DNA of 64,000 nt from Phenylobacterium sp. LH3H17 (lineage in GTDB: Bacteria; Pseudomonadota; Alphaproteobacteria; Caulobacterales; Caulobacteraceae): contig NZ_CP101283.1 in assembly GCF_024298925.1 (NCBI RefSeq), positions 558,001 through 622,000 of the forward strand, given 5' to 3'. The stretch's first letter is position 1. Each line of letters starts with the position of its first letter. Position numbers and translations under genes: made by a program. Below are positions 50,963 to 61,048 of this stretch, in pieces. The notes below the pieces were generated by a model. The model saw only the letters and a program-made list of their open reading frames with translations, searched no databases and had not been told where the DNA came from.

Positions 50963-52381
50963 ATGAACGCCAATATCGCGGCCATCGCCTACATCGTCTC
51001 GGGGATCCTGTTCATCCTGGCCCTGCGCGGCCTCTCCAGCCCCACCACCAGCCAGGCGGGCAACCGCAACGGCATGATCGGCATGGCCATCGCGGTCGGC
51101 ACGGCGATGCTGACCCTCTGGGGCCAGGGCGCGCTGGATGCGCTGACCTTGGGCCTCATCCTGGGTGGGGTGGCCATCGGCGGCACGGTGGGCGCGGTGA
51201 TCGCCCGCAAGGTCGCCATGACCTCCATGCCGCAACTGGTCGCCGCCTTCCACAGCCTGGTCGGCATGGCCGCCTGCCTCGTGGCCGTGGCCGCCATCTA
51301 CACCCCCGCCGCCTACGGCATCATGGGCGAGGACGGGACGGTCCACCTCAACTCGCTGATCGAGCTCAGCCTGGGCCTGGCCATCGGGGCTGTGACCTTC
51401 ACCGGCTCGGTGATCGCCTTCGCCAAGCTGAACGGCAATATGAGCGGCGCGCCGATATTGCTGCCCGCGCGCCACCTGCTGAACATCCTCATCGCGCTCG
51501 CCATCGTCGCCCTGGTGGTGGTGCTGGTGATGAGCGGCGGCCAGGCCATCTGGGCCTTCTGGGGCATCTTCGCGCTCAGCCTACTGGTCGGGATCACCCT
51601 GATCATCCCCATCGGCGGCGCCGACATGCCCGTCGTGGTCTCCATGCTGAACTCCTACTCCGGCTGGGCCGCGGCGGCGCTGGGCTTCACGCTGGAGAAC
51701 GTCACCCTGATCATCACCGGGGCCCTGGTGGGCTCGTCCGGCGCGATCCTCAGCTACATCATGTGCAAGGCCATGAACCGCAGCTTCATCTCGGTGATCC
51801 TGGGCGGGTTCGGGGCCGATGACAGCGCCGCGGCCGGCGGCGCCAAGGCCGAGACCCGGCCCGTCAAGCAGGGTTCCGCCGAGGACGCGGCCTTCATCAT
51901 GAAGAATGCCTCGAAGGTGATCATCGTCCCGGGCTACGGCATGGCCGTCTCCCAGGCCCAGCATGCGCTCCGCGAAATGGCCGATAAGCTCAAGGAGGAG
52001 GGCGTCGAGGTGAAGTACGCCATCCACCCGGTCGCCGGCCGGATGCCGGGCCACATGAACGTGCTGCTGGCCGAGGCCAACGTCCCCTATGACGAGGTCT
52101 TCGAACTGGAGGACATCAACGCCGAGTTTCCGGTGGCCGACGTGGCCTTCGTGATCGGCGCCAATGACGTCACCAATCCGGCCGCCAAGACCGACAAGAC
52201 CAGCGCCATCTACGGCATGCCGATCCTGGACGTGGAAAAGGCCCGCACCGTGCTGTTCGTGAAGCGCGGCATGTCCTCCGGTTACGCCGGCGTCGAGAAC
52301 GAACTGTTCTTCCGCGACAACACCATGATGCTGTTCGGGGACGCCAAGAAGATGGTCGAGGGTATCCTCAAGAGCCTCTGA
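50963..52381 (+). CDS. pntB: transhydrogenase beta subunit (PntB)
   Basis: A 472-residue subunit. The N-terminal two thirds form about nine helices of the proton path; the last 170 residues are the NADP(H)-binding domain III, with VPGYGMAVSQAQHALREM (about 316-333), HPVAGRMPGHMNVLLAEA and IGANDVTNPAA. Length and motifs are normal. It is the last gene of the operon. After it, 52382-52584 has no gene; some short AT-rich pieces there may be the promoter of the M23 gene. Confidence 0.96.
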   Translation: MNANIAAIAYIVSGILFILALRGLSSPTTSQAGNRNGMIGMAIAVGTAMLTLWGQGALDALTLGLILGGVAIGGTVGAVIARKVAMTSMPQLVAAFHSLVGMAACLVAVAAIYTPAAYGIMGEDGTVHLNSLIELSLGLAIGAVTFTGSVIAFAKLNGNMSGAPILLPARHLLNILIALAIVALVVVLVMSGGQAIWAFWGIFALSLLVGITLIIPIGGADMPVVVSMLNSYSGWAAAALGFTLENVTLIITGALVGSSGAILSYIMCKAMNRSFISVILGGFGADDSAAAGGAKAETRPVKQGSAEDAAFIMKNASKVIIVPGYGMAVSQAQHALREMADKLKEEGVEVKYAIHPVAGRMPGHMNVLLAEANVPYDEVFELEDINAEFPVADVAFVIGANDVTNPAAKTDKTSAIYGMPILDVEKARTVLFVKRGMSSGYAGVENELFFRDNTMMLFGDAKKMVEGILKSL

Positions 52382-52584
52382 CTCTGAGGCCCAATATCGC
52401 CTGTATAGTCCAGCCTGATGGTCGGTCGCGGCAATATGCGTTCGACCGCATGGTTTATTTCGCCACGTTTTGGTCTAGAAGACCCGTCACATAGCCCCCC
52501 GATTTGATGATGAACCGTCGAAGCTTGGCCGCTTGACCTCTAGCGGACCCATAAGAAGCTCGACTGTACTGGACGAGGTATTTC

Positions 52585-53436
52585 TTGCATTCAACTGTCT
52601 CGGCCATGCTTGGCCGCTTGCGCCATTTTTGGCTCGAAGCTGCCCTGGCCGCCGGCGTGACCCTCACCGCCGTGACCGCCGCCTACGCGGCCGGCGCGGA
52701 CCTGTCGCCGCCCCCGAGCGCGCCCCGGCCGCAGGCCGTCGCGCCCGCCGCCGCCCCGGTTGCGCCCCCGCCGCCGCCGGCGGTGTTCGAGTGCGGCGAA
52801 CCGGTGCCCGGGCATGAGGTCAACTCGCCCTTCGGCCTGCGCCGCATGCCGTGGGAAAAGCACGGTCGGCTGCATGAGGGCGTCGACATCGCCGCCCCCG
52901 TCGGCATGCCGGTCCTGGCCGTGGCGGACGGGGTCGTCACCCGCGCCGGGAACAGCCCGAGCTACGGCCGCTTCGTCGAGGTGAAGCACGCCGAGGGCTT
53001 GGTCAGCTTCTATGCCCACCTGGGCCGCATCGACCCGCACGCCAAGCCTGGCGCCGCCGTCCAGAGGGGCCGGGCGATCGGCAAGATCGGCTCCAGCGGA
53101 ACCTCCACGGGTCCGCACGTCCACTTCGAGATTCGCCAGGACGAACGGCCCCTCAACCCTGTCGCCTTCATCGGGCGCGAGTTCGCCACGGCCGAAGACC
53201 TGCCTCTGCGGACCGCCGCCCGCTATTCGCAGCGGGTGCGCGTGGCCCAGGTGTCGTTCGTTCCGGAGACCAAGCGCGCGCTCATGGAAGGTCCGCGCAA
53301 GGTAGAGAAGGCCGAGGCCGAGGACCGTCCGCGGGCGACCCTGACCTTCACCGCCAAGTCGGCCGACACATCCGGCGTCGAGGCCACCGCAACCGCCTCG
53401 GCTCCGGGGCCGATGGTCGTCCCGACCGCCGGCTAG
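52585..53436 (+). CDS. M23 family metallopeptidase (LytM type)
   Basis: A 283-residue exported peptidoglycan endopeptidase. After a signal-anchor (AALAAGVTLTAVTAAYAAG) and a Pro/Ala-rich linker comes the zinc domain with HEGVDIAAPVGMPV (first His and Asp, about 92-105), FYAHLGRI and HVHFEIR (about 175-181). All zinc ligands are present. It cuts cross-links or may activate amidases. I use TTG 52585, with GAGG upstream; ATG 52606 is an alternative start with no clear site. The stop shares CTAG with the next gene. Confidence 0.87.
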   Translation: MHSTVSAMLGRLRHFWLEAALAAGVTLTAVTAAYAAGADLSPPPSAPRPQAVAPAAAPVAPPPPPAVFECGEPVPGHEVNSPFGLRRMPWEKHGRLHEGVDIAAPVGMPVLAVADGVVTRAGNSPSYGRFVEVKHAEGLVSFYAHLGRIDPHAKPGAAVQRGRAIGKIGSSGTSTGPHVHFEIRQDERPLNPVAFIGREFATAEDLPLRTAARYSQRVRVAQVSFVPETKRALMEGPRKVEKAEAEDRPRATLTFTAKSADTSGVEATATASAPGPMVVPTAG

Positions 53437-53834
53437 GCGCGGGGCCGACCGAAGGCACGCTCCGCGGCGTAGGCGGCGACCAGGGCGAACACCGGCGCCG
53501 CGAGCATGAACCAGAGCGGATGCGGGATCATCCACATGGTCCAGGCCGAGAAGGCGAACAGGGCCAGCGCGACGATCCGGCCAGCCCAGGCGCGGCGGCC
53601 GGCGACCAGGTTTCCCGTCGAGGCCCCGGCCAGCACGCCCAGGAACCAGGCCAGGAGGACGGCGCCCTTGGCCTCCAACGGGATCTTCGACATCACCGTC
53701 GCCAGCTGGGCCGGATCGGTCAGGTCCACCCCCGGCGGCGGCGGGAAGATCGTGTGGCCCATGCCCTCGACCACGCCGGTGACCACCATGCCCACCAGCA
53801 CGCCCAGCACCACGCCCAGGATCAACCGCAACAT
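53433..53834 (-). CDS. small four-helix membrane protein of unknown function
   Basis: A 133-residue protein. Hydrophobic helices are seen at about 3-20 (LILGVVLGVLVGMVV), 58-75 (VLLAWFLGVLAGASTG), 82-98 (IVALALFAFSAWTM) and 103-120 (WFMLAAPVFALVAAY); a short PPPPGVDLTD loop lies after the first. I recognise no named family. I chose ATG 53834 over an in-frame start 11 codons upstream. It is convergent with the M23 gene and divergent from the alpha/beta hydrolase. Confidence 0.72.
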   Translation of the reverse strand: MLRLILGVVLGVLVGMVVTGVVEGMGHTIFPPPPGVDLTDPAQLATVMSKIPLEAKGAVLLAWFLGVLAGASTGNLVAGRRAWAGRIVALALFAFSAWTMWMIPHPLWFMLAAPVFALVAAYAAERAFGRPRA

Positions 53835-53903
53835 TTCCGCCGCCCTCGCCTCGATCTCGCCGGGCAAACTCGGCTATTTGCTCCCCATGCTCAAGATCGA
53901 CCC

Positions 53904-54761
53904 ATGACCGGCGCCGGCTTCCATCCCGCGCGGGGGGAACTGGTGGACATCGGAGGACGCCGCCTGCGCGCGGTTCGAGCGGGCCCGGCCGGCGACCGGC
54001 CGCTGATCGTCCTGGAATGCGGCGCCTTCGGTTGCGCCGCCGACTGGGCGGTGGTGCAGGACCGCCTCTCCGCCAAGGGAATGGCCAGCCTGGCCTATGA
54101 TCGCGCCGGCCTGGGCTATTCCGATCCCGGCCCCGCGCCCCGCGACGGGGCGGCCATCGCCGACGACCTTGGCCAGCTACTGGCGCGCCTGGGCGAGCAT
54201 GGGCCCTATGTGATGGTCGGCCACTCCATGGCGGGTCTGCTGCTTCGGGTCTTCGTCCCGCGCCACCGCGACCGGGTCCTGGGGGTGGTGCTGGTCGACG
54301 CCGCCATGCCCGAGGCGATGGAGGTCAAGTCGACGGCCGGGGCGGTCAACGCCTATCGCGGGGCGATGAGGCTGGTCGGCATGTGGTCGGCGGCGGGCTT
54401 CATGCGGCCGGTCTCCCTGGTGATCGGCGACCTGATCGGCCTGGAGGGCGAGGCCTCGGCCGAGAAGCGCCGCGTCTATGGTTCGGCGGGTCACACCAAG
54501 TGGGCGGCCGAGGAGGTTCAGCAGTGGCCGCGCACCTCGCTGATGGGCCGTGCGCCCTTCGACCCTGACCTGCCGGTGGCCGTGGTCACCGCCGGGGACG
54601 AGCGGTTCGCCGCGCCGTTGAAGCGGCTGCAGGTGGCCCCGGCCCTGGCCTCAACGCGGGGCTATGTGGACCATGTGCGCGGCGCCAACCACGCCAGCCT
54701 GCTCGGCAAACGGTTCGCCGATCCCATCGTCAAGGGCGTGGAGCATATGCTCTGCGCCTAG
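53904..54761 (+). CDS. alpha/beta hydrolase
   Basis: A 285-residue hydrolase. Its order is IVLECGAFGCAADW (oxyanion loop, about 35-48), YDRAGLGYSDPG (about 65-76), the nucleophile elbow GHSMAG (about 109-114) and a late His in RGANHASLLGKR. Its size and motifs fit the prolyl aminopeptidase or esterase-like branch. No signal peptide is seen. The substrate is unknown. The stop overlaps the stop of tilS through CTAG. Confidence 0.87.
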   Translation: MTGAGFHPARGELVDIGGRRLRAVRAGPAGDRPLIVLECGAFGCAADWAVVQDRLSAKGMASLAYDRAGLGYSDPGPAPRDGAAIADDLGQLLARLGEHGPYVMVGHSMAGLLLRVFVPRHRDRVLGVVLVDAAMPEAMEVKSTAGAVNAYRGAMRLVGMWSAAGFMRPVSLVIGDLIGLEGEASAEKRRVYGSAGHTKWAAEEVQQWPRTSLMGRAPFDPDLPVAVVTAGDERFAAPLKRLQVAPALASTRGYVDHVRGANHASLLGKRFADPIVKGVEHMLCA

Positions 54762-56011
54762 GGCTCGCGATCCACCGCGCCGCAGGCGGCCAGCAGGCGG
54801 GCCTGGGCCAGGGCGCGGACGCTGACGCCGGCAACGCCGGCGGCCAGGGCGACGCGGTCGCCGTCGACCACGACCGGCAGCCCCTGGCGGGCGCTGGGCG
54901 GCAGGCCGGCCAGACCCTGGCGCTCGCGGGACGACAGTCGCGCAGCGAACCCCGCGAGCGGCCGGATCGCCACCACGTGGTCGGCGATGATCTCGAAGCG
55001 CCCGTCCCAGACCGTCGCGCATCCTGGCGAAACCTCGAGGGGCGCCAGGCCCCGCCGGGTCATCTCGCCGGGCTCGCGCAGGAACCGGACCTCCGCGGCG
55101 CCGGCCTCGATGCGCGCCCCGGCCAGGCTGGCGGCGAAGGTTTCCTCGCTCCGCAACCGGTGCGCCAGTCGGGCGGTTCGGTCACCGCGCGGCGGTCGGG
55201 AGGCCCCCGCCGCGCAGAGGCAGGCCGCGCCGACGAAAGCCGCGATCTCGCCCTGGCGCAGGGCGTCGCGCGGCAGGGTCAGCAGGCCCGTGCCGACATC
55301 AGCGTGGACGGCCAGGGCCAACCCTGCTGGCCTGGCCGACGCCAAGACGGGATCGGGTGAGACCGGCGCCATGGCGGCCAGGGCCTGTCGCGCCCTGGCG
55401 CGGGCGAAGCGCTGGTCGTCGTTGGCTGGGTCGTCGATCCAGGTCTCGCCGCGGGCGGTGAGCCAGGTGCGGATCTCGGCGCGCCCCGCGCCCAGCAGGG
55501 GGCGCAGGAGGAAGACGTCACGGCCTTCCGGCCAGACCGGGGAAGGGGCCCACTCGCGCGGGCTGGGCGTGGTCGAGCCCGCGCCGCGCATGGCCTGAGC
55601 CTCGGCGCGATCACCGGCCGTGTGACCCATCAGCACGACCCGCGCTCCGGCCCGGCGCGCGGCGTTGGCGATCAGCCGGTGTCGCGCCTCCCGCGCGGCT
55701 GCGGGCAGGCCGGTCGACGGCTTGCGGCCGGTCCAGCTCAGCGCCTGGAACCCCGCCCCTAGCCGGGCGGCGAGGTTGGCGCAGGCCTGGGTCCAGTCAA
55801 GGCTCAGGGGTCCGAGCCCATGGTCGACCGTCAGGATCAACAGTCTGCGACCGTGCGCGCGGGCCCAGGCGTCGGCGAGCAGGGCCAGGGCGACGGAGTC
55901 GCCGCCGCCGGAGACGGCCACGGCCAGGGGCCGGTCGCTGTCGGCGCGAAGGCGGCGGTCGAGGACGCCGCCGCAGCCGAGATCGTCGTGGGCGCGGGCT
56001 AGGCCGCGCAC
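54758..56011 (-). CDS. tilS: tRNA(Ile)-lysidine synthase
   Basis: A 417-residue PP-loop ATPase that puts lysine on C34 of the minor tRNA-Ile so that it reads AUA. The loop SGGGDS is at 34-39, then TVDHGLGPLS and GHTAGDRAEAQAMR (about 128-141, where many relatives have H-x-x-D/Q). The C-terminal domains are weaker and family-variable. GTG 56011 overlaps the 3' end of cpoB by 13 bases, so translation is coupled. The order cpoB-tilS is also known in Caulobacter. Confidence 0.9.
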   Translation of the reverse strand: MRGLARAHDDLGCGGVLDRRLRADSDRPLAVAVSGGGDSVALALLADAWARAHGRRLLILTVDHGLGPLSLDWTQACANLAARLGAGFQALSWTGRKPSTGLPAAAREARHRLIANAARRAGARVVLMGHTAGDRAEAQAMRGAGSTTPSPREWAPSPVWPEGRDVFLLRPLLGAGRAEIRTWLTARGETWIDDPANDDQRFARARARQALAAMAPVSPDPVLASARPAGLALAVHADVGTGLLTLPRDALRQGEIAAFVGAACLCAAGASRPPRGDRTARLAHRLRSEETFAASLAGARIEAGAAEVRFLREPGEMTRRGLAPLEVSPGCATVWDGRFEIIADHVVAIRPLAGFAARLSSRERQGLAGLPPSARQGLPVVVDGDRVALAAGVAGVSVRALAQARLLAACGAVDREP

Positions 56012-56835
56012 TTGGCTTGGCTGCGCGCCGCGGCGGCGCGGCCCTGCACGGCCGGCGGCGCCTTCGGGTAGCGGCGCGAGAACTCCGCGAGGGTCTGGCA
56101 GGCGTCAGCGGGCTTCTTGATCTGGATCAGGGCGCGGGCCAGCTCGACCACGGCGTCTGGCGCCCAGGGTGTCCTAGGCCAGCCGCGGATCGCGCCGATA
56201 TAGGCCCCAGCCGCCTCCGCGTGCGCTGCGCGCGCCGACAGTGTCTTGCCCAGCCAGTAGCGCGCCTCAGGCGCCTTGAGGCTGTCCCCATAGCGGGCGA
56301 CATAGGCGCGGAAGCCGGTCTCGGCGCCGTCATAGTCGCCGCTCAGCATCAATTGCCGTGCCTGGTTGAAGGTCTCGGTGGCGGTCTGGGTCGGCGGCGC
56401 GCCGGACAGCTCCGGAGCCGGCAGACCGGCGTCGACCGGCGCCTCGGCCGCAGCGGCGCGGTTTTCAAGCGTGGCGATCTTGTCGGAGAGGCTCTTAATC
56501 TGGCTCTTCAGGGCCTGGTTCTCGCGTCGGGCCAACTCGCCGTCGCGCGCGGCGGTCTCGAGGTCGCCGGTGATGCGGGTCAGGCTCTGCTCCAGCTCGC
56601 CCAGGCGTCGCGTCAGCTCTTGGAGCTGGTAGTCGGTCTCGGCCGGCTGGATCACCACGGGTTTGCCGGAGTCGCGACCCTGGAAGACGATGGCGCGCAG
56701 TTCGCGCATCACCTGCTCCATGCGGTCCAGACGCCGCGCGTCGCGGGCGTCCAGCGGGTCGATCGGGGTCTGGGCGAGCGCGGTGGTGGAGAACAGCGCG
56801 AGCGCGAGGGGCAGGGCGAGGCGGCGGAAGATCAT
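55999..56835 (-). CDS. cpoB: Tol-Pal system coordinator CpoB (YbgF)
   Basis: A 278-residue periplasmic protein with a signal peptide (LALPLALALFSTTALA). An N-terminal coiled coil (about 30-120, with LDRMEQVMRELRAIV and LKSQIKSLSDKIATLEN) lets it trimerise, and the C-terminal 130 residues are TPR repeats (TETFNQARQLMLSGDYDGA; APEARYWLGKTLSARAAHA). It links peptidoglycan synthesis to outer-membrane constriction. It follows pal and overlaps tilS. Confidence 0.93.
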   Translation of the reverse strand: MIFRRLALPLALALFSTTALAQTPIDPLDARDARRLDRMEQVMRELRAIVFQGRDSGKPVVIQPAETDYQLQELTRRLGELEQSLTRITGDLETAARDGELARRENQALKSQIKSLSDKIATLENRAAAAEAPVDAGLPAPELSGAPPTQTATETFNQARQLMLSGDYDGAETGFRAYVARYGDSLKAPEARYWLGKTLSARAAHAEAAGAYIGAIRGWPRTPWAPDAVVELARALIQIKKPADACQTLAEFSRRYPKAPPAVQGRAAAARSQAKCAA

Positions 56836-56910
56836 GGCGTCATTCTAACCTGGTTCGGGCGACCGAATTGCGGCTCCCGCAGCAAACGGGAGTTCGAGGC
56901 GAAACGCAAA

Positions 56911-56936
56911 GAGGGGGCCCCGGGTGGGACCCCCTC
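56911..56936 (-). terminator. hairpin terminator after pal
   Basis: On the minus strand GAGGGGGTCCC, an ACCC loop, GGGGCCCCCTC, with TTTGCGTTT after it. It lies about 25 bases after the pal stop and would end or reduce transcription between pal and cpoB. Confidence 0.65.
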
Positions 56937-56960
56937 CCGCATGTTCAGGACGCTCTAGGA

Positions 56961-57512
56961 CTAGCGCGCACCGCCGGTGATCGCCGTGGCGGCGTTCCGG
57001 TTGCGTTGATAGGACTCTTCGCTGGTGCCCGGATCGATCGGGCGCTCCTTGCCGAACGACACGGTGGAGATGCGGTTCGGGGCGACGCCGCGGCTGACCA
57101 GATGCTCGCGCACCGAATTGGCCCGGCGCGAGCCGAGGGCGAGGTTGTATTCGCGGGTGCCGCGTTCGTCGGCATTGCCTTCGATACGGACCTGAACGGC
57201 GGGATAGCGCACGAGCCATGCGGCCTGCGCGTCCAGCACCGGGGCGGCGTCGGAGCGGATATCGTACTGGTCGAGATCGAAATAGACCCGATCGCCGACA
57301 TTGACGACGAAGTCCTGGGTCGAGCCCGGGACCACGCCGGCGGGCGCGGGCGCCGGAGCCGGGGCCGAGTCCGTCGGCGCGGGGGCCGACGGCGCGGGCG
57401 CGGTCGGAGCGGTCGGCTGGGGCTTGGGCTTTGACGCGCAGGCTGTCATGGACAGCGCCGCGGCGGCGATCAGGGCCAGTCGAACGGCGCCCTTGGTGTT
57501 GAAGCTCTGCAC
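56961..57512 (-). CDS. pal: peptidoglycan-associated lipoprotein Pal
   Basis: A 183-residue outer-membrane lipoprotein. The lipobox is SMTAC (Cys25). A Pro/Ala-rich linker of about 40 residues is followed by an OmpA-like domain that binds diaminopimelate, with VYFDLDQYDIRSDA and GNADERGTREYNLALGSRRA. It works with TolB and the TolQRA motor at the division site; in Caulobacter it is essential. The linker is the main low-complexity part. It lies 126 bases after tolB. Confidence 0.96.
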   Translation of the reverse strand: MQSFNTKGAVRLALIAAAALSMTACASKPKPQPTAPTAPAPSAPAPTDSAPAPAPAPAGVVPGSTQDFVVNVGDRVYFDLDQYDIRSDAAPVLDAQAAWLVRYPAVQVRIEGNADERGTREYNLALGSRRANSVREHLVSRGVAPNRISTVSFGKERPIDPGTSEESYQRNRNAATAITGGAR

Positions 57513-57638
57513 GTGGGCTTCTCCTTCTGATGTTTACGACGGCGGTTCCCAGACGTCCCGAGTACCTGCACCTATTCGGCTTTTTGAAGGCCTAACAATC
57601 CGGTGATGGCCCGCTTGGCGCGCCAATACCTCAAACGA

Positions 57639-58934
57639 CTAATTCAACAACGGTGACCAGGCCGGGTCCGAGGCCGAGCCGGGATACGGGCCGGGCCGGA
57701 GGATCCGACCGGTGATGTCCACCGTCCACAAACGCGGGGCGCCGCCAGGCGTTTCCCGGCTGAACATCAGGACCCGGCCGTTGGGCGCCCAGGTGGGGCC
57801 CTCGTCGAGATAGCTGGTGGTCAGCAACCGTTCGTCCGAGCCGTCAGGCTTCATCACCCCGATGTGGAACTGGCCGCCCACCTGCTTGGTGAAGGCGATG
57901 AAGTCGCCCACCGGGCTCCAGACCGGGGTTGTGTAGCGACCCGAGCCGAACGAGATGCGCCGCGCGCCCGATCCGTCAGCCCCCATGACGTAGAGCTGCG
58001 GGCTTCCTCCGCGGTCGGAATTGTAAACGATCCGCGTCCCGTCCGGGGAGAAGGACGGCGAGGTCTCGATGGAGGGGTCCGAGGTCAGCTTAGCCGCGGC
58101 GCGGTTGCGAAGGTTCATCACATAGATGTCGCTGTTGCCGTTGCGCTCGACCGAGAAGGCAACGCGCCCGCCGTCCGGCGAGAAGCGCGGGGCGTAGACC
58201 ATTCCGGGGAAACTTCCGAGGGACTCTCGCCGGGCGGTCTCAAGGTTGAAGAGGTAGATCGACGAGCCCTCCGGTCGCAGGGCCATGTAGGTGATCTCCT
58301 GGCTGGTCGAGGAGAACCGGGGCGTCATGACGATATAGGAGCCGTCGGTCAGGTAGCTGGGATTGGCCCCGTCCTGGTCCATGATCCCCAGGCGCTTGAC
58401 GCGGTTCAGGCGCCCGCCGCTCTCGGAAACGAAGACGATGCGGGTATCGAAATAGCCCTTCTCGCCGGTCAGCCGCTCATAGACAGCGTCGGAGATCTTG
58501 TGGGCCACGCGCCGCCAGTTCTCCGGTGTGGAGGTGAACTGCAGGCCCAGGAGCTGCTGCTCGGCATAGACGTCCCAGAGACGGAAATTGACCGTCAGCC
58601 GGCCACCCTCGACGGTCACCTGGCCGTTGACCAGGGCCTGGGTGTTGATCGCCTTCCAGTCGGGAAACCGGGGCTGGACGTTGACGTCCAGGCTCTTCTC
58701 GATGAAGGCGGCCTGGTCGACGGGCCGGAACAGGCCCGAGCGCTCCAGGTTGGCGGTGATGACCTGGGCGATCTCCGCGCCGCGGGCGCCGCCGAAGGCG
58801 GGGATGGCCACGGGCAGGGGCTGGACGTCGCCGCGATTGACGTCCACCTCGATCTGCGCGGCCGCCGGCGGGGCGCTGGCGAGCGTCGCGGCGAGGACCG
58901 CCAAGATCGCCAGGACAAGGGATTTCAGTCGCAT
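57639..58934 (-). CDS. tolB: Tol-Pal translocation protein TolB
   Basis: A 431-residue periplasmic protein with a signal peptide ([17 protein letters not shown]). The N-terminal domain ([23 protein letters not shown]) is followed by a six-bladed propeller made of SPDG repeats ([48 protein letters not shown]). It binds Pal. I chose ATG 58934, where the signal peptide begins; a longer frame upstream runs into tolA. Confidence 0.96.
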   Translation of the reverse strand: MRLKSLVLAILAVLAATLASAPPAAAQIEVDVNRGDVQPLPVAIPAFGGARGAEIAQVITANLERSGLFRPVDQAAFIEKSLDVNVQPRFPDWKAINTQALVNGQVTVEGGRLTVNFRLWDVYAEQQLLGLQFTSTPENWRRVAHKISDAVYERLTGEKGYFDTRIVFVSESGGRLNRVKRLGIMDQDGANPSYLTDGSYIVMTPRFSSTSQEITYMALRPEGSSIYLFNLETARRESLGSFPGMVYAPRFSPDGGRVAFSVERNGNSDIYVMNLRNRAAAKLTSDPSIETSPSFSPDGTRIVYNSDRGGSPQLYVMGADGSGARRISFGSGRYTTPVWSPVGDFIAFTKQVGGQFHIGVMKPDGSDERLLTTSYLDEGPTWAPNGRVLMFSRETPGGAPRLWTVDITGRILRPGPYPGSASDPAWSPLLN

Positions 58935-58954
58935 CGGTCGTCTCTCCTGAAGGC

Positions 58955-59752
58955 CTAGGAACAGGCCTCTGCGGCGTTGAAGTTGACCGCGATGCGGTCG
59001 CCGTAGAAGTCGCGGGGCAGGTTCTTGAACGGGGCGGCCTGGTAGACCGCGCGGATCGCGCGTTCGGCGGCGGCCTGTTCGACGGCGTTGGGCGAGCGTT
59101 CCTTGCCGCCGGCCTCGACCTGGCCGATCACCTGGCCGCCGGCGCCCAGGGTGAAGGTCACCCGCACCTTGACCGAGCGTCCGCCCTCGACCTCGCAATT
59201 GGGGTTCCAGCGCCGTTGCAGTTCGTCGGCGAGCCCCTTCAGGGCGTTGGCCGCCATGCCGTCGCCCATGTCGGGCCGGGCGACCTTCGCTGTCTCCTGG
59301 CGGGCAGGGCCCTTGGCGGCCGAGGAGGTTCGAGATCCCGACGAGCGGGCGGCCTTGGCGACGTCGGCGGCCAGGGCGTCGAGGTCGAGGCTGGGGGTCT
59401 TCTGCGGCTTGGGCGCGGGCTTGGCCGGCGCCTTCAGAGTGGGCTTGGGCGGCGCGGCGAGGGCGGGCTTGGGCGTGGGCGGCGTAGGGATCGGGGCCGG
59501 GTCCGGTGCGGCCGCCTCGGCCGGGGCGTCGGGGACCGGCTGTTCGGTCTGGGCGGTCTGTTGTTCCGGCGCCTGCACGGCCTGGCGCAGGTTGGTGTCG
59601 GGGGCGTTGGAGACGATGTTGATCGGCACCGAGGCGCCGACCGAGAGCTCCCGGGTCCACGGCCACGTGACGAAGGCCAGCCCGAACACGCCCAGGTGCA
59701 GGGCCAGGGAGGCGATCATCGCGGGGGAGAATTCGCGGCTGCGCGACGCCAT
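58955..59752 (-). CDS. tolA: TolA-like energy transducer
   Basis: A 265-residue protein with one N-terminal helix ([17 protein letters not shown]), a long Pro/Ala/Lys-rich middle and a C-terminal TolA/TonB-type domain ([32 protein letters not shown]). It spans the periplasm and connects the TolQR motor with Pal/TolB. Position between tolR and tolB supports the name, as the sequence alone is poorly conserved. It is 7 bases after tolR. Confidence 0.9.
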   Translation of the reverse strand: MASRSREFSPAMIASLALHLGVFGLAFVTWPWTRELSVGASVPINIVSNAPDTNLRQAVQAPEQQTAQTEQPVPDAPAEAAAPDPAPIPTPPTPKPALAAPPKPTLKAPAKPAPKPQKTPSLDLDALAADVAKAARSSGSRTSSAAKGPARQETAKVARPDMGDGMAANALKGLADELQRRWNPNCEVEGGRSVKVRVTFTLGAGGQVIGQVEAGGKERSPNAVEQAAAERAIRAVYQAAPFKNLPRDFYGDRIAVNFNAAEACS

Positions 59753-59759
59753 CCCGGCC

Positions 59760-60242
59760 TCAGCGCTTGCGGGCGTCGCCGCCCGAGGAAGGCCCGCCCG
59801 TATCGGTGATCAGGTTGATCGAGGTGAAGCCGGAAGCCGCCAGCGCCGCCATCACCTGGGCCACGACCTCGTAGGAGGACCTGCCGTCGGCGCGGACATA
59901 GATCGGCTTGGCGGCGTTCTCCCCGACCATGGCCCGCAGGCGCGGAGCCATGCCGGCGAAGGGCACGGGGTCTTCCTGGATGAACAGCGAGCCGTCGGCG
60001 CGGATCGAGACCGTCACGGGCTCGGAGTCGTCCTCCATGGCCCCGGCCTCGGTCTTGGGGAGCTCCACCGGGACACCCACGGTCAGCAGCGGCGCCGAGA
60101 CCATGAAGATGATCAGCAGCACCAGCATCACGTCGACCAACGGCGTGACATTGATCTCGGCCAGCGCCCCGCGGCTGCGGCGTCCGCGGCGACGGCGCGA
60201 ACCGCCGGTGGCGGAAAAGGCGTCGTGGGCGGAGAGCGCCAT
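59760..60242 (-). CDS. tolR: TolR (ExbD-type) proton-channel subunit
   Basis: A 160-residue inner-membrane protein. After a basic Arg-rich start, INVTPLVDVMLVLLIIFMVSA (about 29-49) holds the proton-carrying Asp in the single helix. The C-terminal periplasmic domain has PVTVSIRADGSLFIQ and YVRADGRSSYEVV, as in the ExbD family. It forms the motor with TolQ; the two genes are 3 bases apart. Confidence 0.95.
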   Translation of the reverse strand: MALSAHDAFSATGGSRRRRGRRSRGALAEINVTPLVDVMLVLLIIFMVSAPLLTVGVPVELPKTEAGAMEDDSEPVTVSIRADGSLFIQEDPVPFAGMAPRLRAMVGENAAKPIYVRADGRSSYEVVAQVMAALAASGFTSINLITDTGGPSSGGDARKR

Positions 60243-60245
60243 GGC

Positions 60246-60947
60246 TCAGCCCCGCTCGGCCAGGCGCCGCTGGATCGCGGTCGACAGGTCGTCGGCGAAG
60301 CCTTCCAGCCGGGCCGAATATCGTCCGGCGTCGGACGAAAAGCGGTTGTAAGCGATGTAAGCTGGGATGGCTGCGATCAAGCCGACGGCGGTGGCGAACA
60401 GGGCTTCGGCGATGGAGGGGGCGACGACGGCGAGGTTGGTCGACTTCTCGATGGCGATGGCCTGGAAGGCCTTCATGATCCCCCAGACCGTGCCGAACAG
60501 GCCCACGAAGGGCGAGGCGGTGGCGACGATGGCGAGGGAGGAGAGGCCGGTCTCCACGCGGGCGCTCTCGCGGGCGATGGTGGTGTCGAGCTGGCGGTCG
60601 ATGCGCTGGATCAGGAAGGCGGCCTGGCTCTCGTTGCCGACCCCGCGCTGGCGGGCCTCGCGCCACTCGCGCAGGGCGGCCTGCAGCATGCGGGGCAGGG
60701 CGTGGACGGGACGTTCCCCGGCGTCGGCGGCGATCTCCTCCAGGGGGCGGCCGGAGGCCACCTCGTCCTCGAAGACGTCGGCCTCGCGGTTGAGCGCCGT
60801 CAGGCGGAACACCTTGTCGAGGATCACGGTCCAGGACCACAGGCTGGCCAGGATCAGCCCGACCATCACGCCCTTCACAACCCAGTCGGCGCGCAGGAAC
60901 AGGTTGATGAACGAGAAGCTGTCGGCGGTGATCGGCGCGGCGTCCAT
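60246..60947 (-). CDS. tolQ: TolQ proton-channel subunit
   Basis: A 233-residue inner-membrane protein of the MotA/TolQ/ExbB family with three helices: VVKGVMVGLILASLWSWTVI (about 24-43 by position), LSSLAIVATASPFVGLFGTVWGIM and SIAEALFATAVGLIAAIPAY (the last two around 140-220). The family signature GLFGTVWGIM is intact. ATG 60947 has GGAG 5 to 8 bases upstream and replaces a longer frame. Confidence 0.95.
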   Translation of the reverse strand: MDAAPITADSFSFINLFLRADWVVKGVMVGLILASLWSWTVILDKVFRLTALNREADVFEDEVASGRPLEEIAADAGERPVHALPRMLQAALREWREARQRGVGNESQAAFLIQRIDRQLDTTIARESARVETGLSSLAIVATASPFVGLFGTVWGIMKAFQAIAIEKSTNLAVVAPSIAEALFATAVGLIAAIPAYIAYNRFSSDAGRYSARLEGFADDLSTAIQRRLAERG

Positions 60948-61048
60948 GCGGGCTCCAGGAATAGCGGCGGGCCTGGTCTTCAAAGCTCGCTGCGGTGGCG
61001 ATCTTAAGGCCGCCATTTTTGGTTAATCGCGACTTAACGCGGACCAAC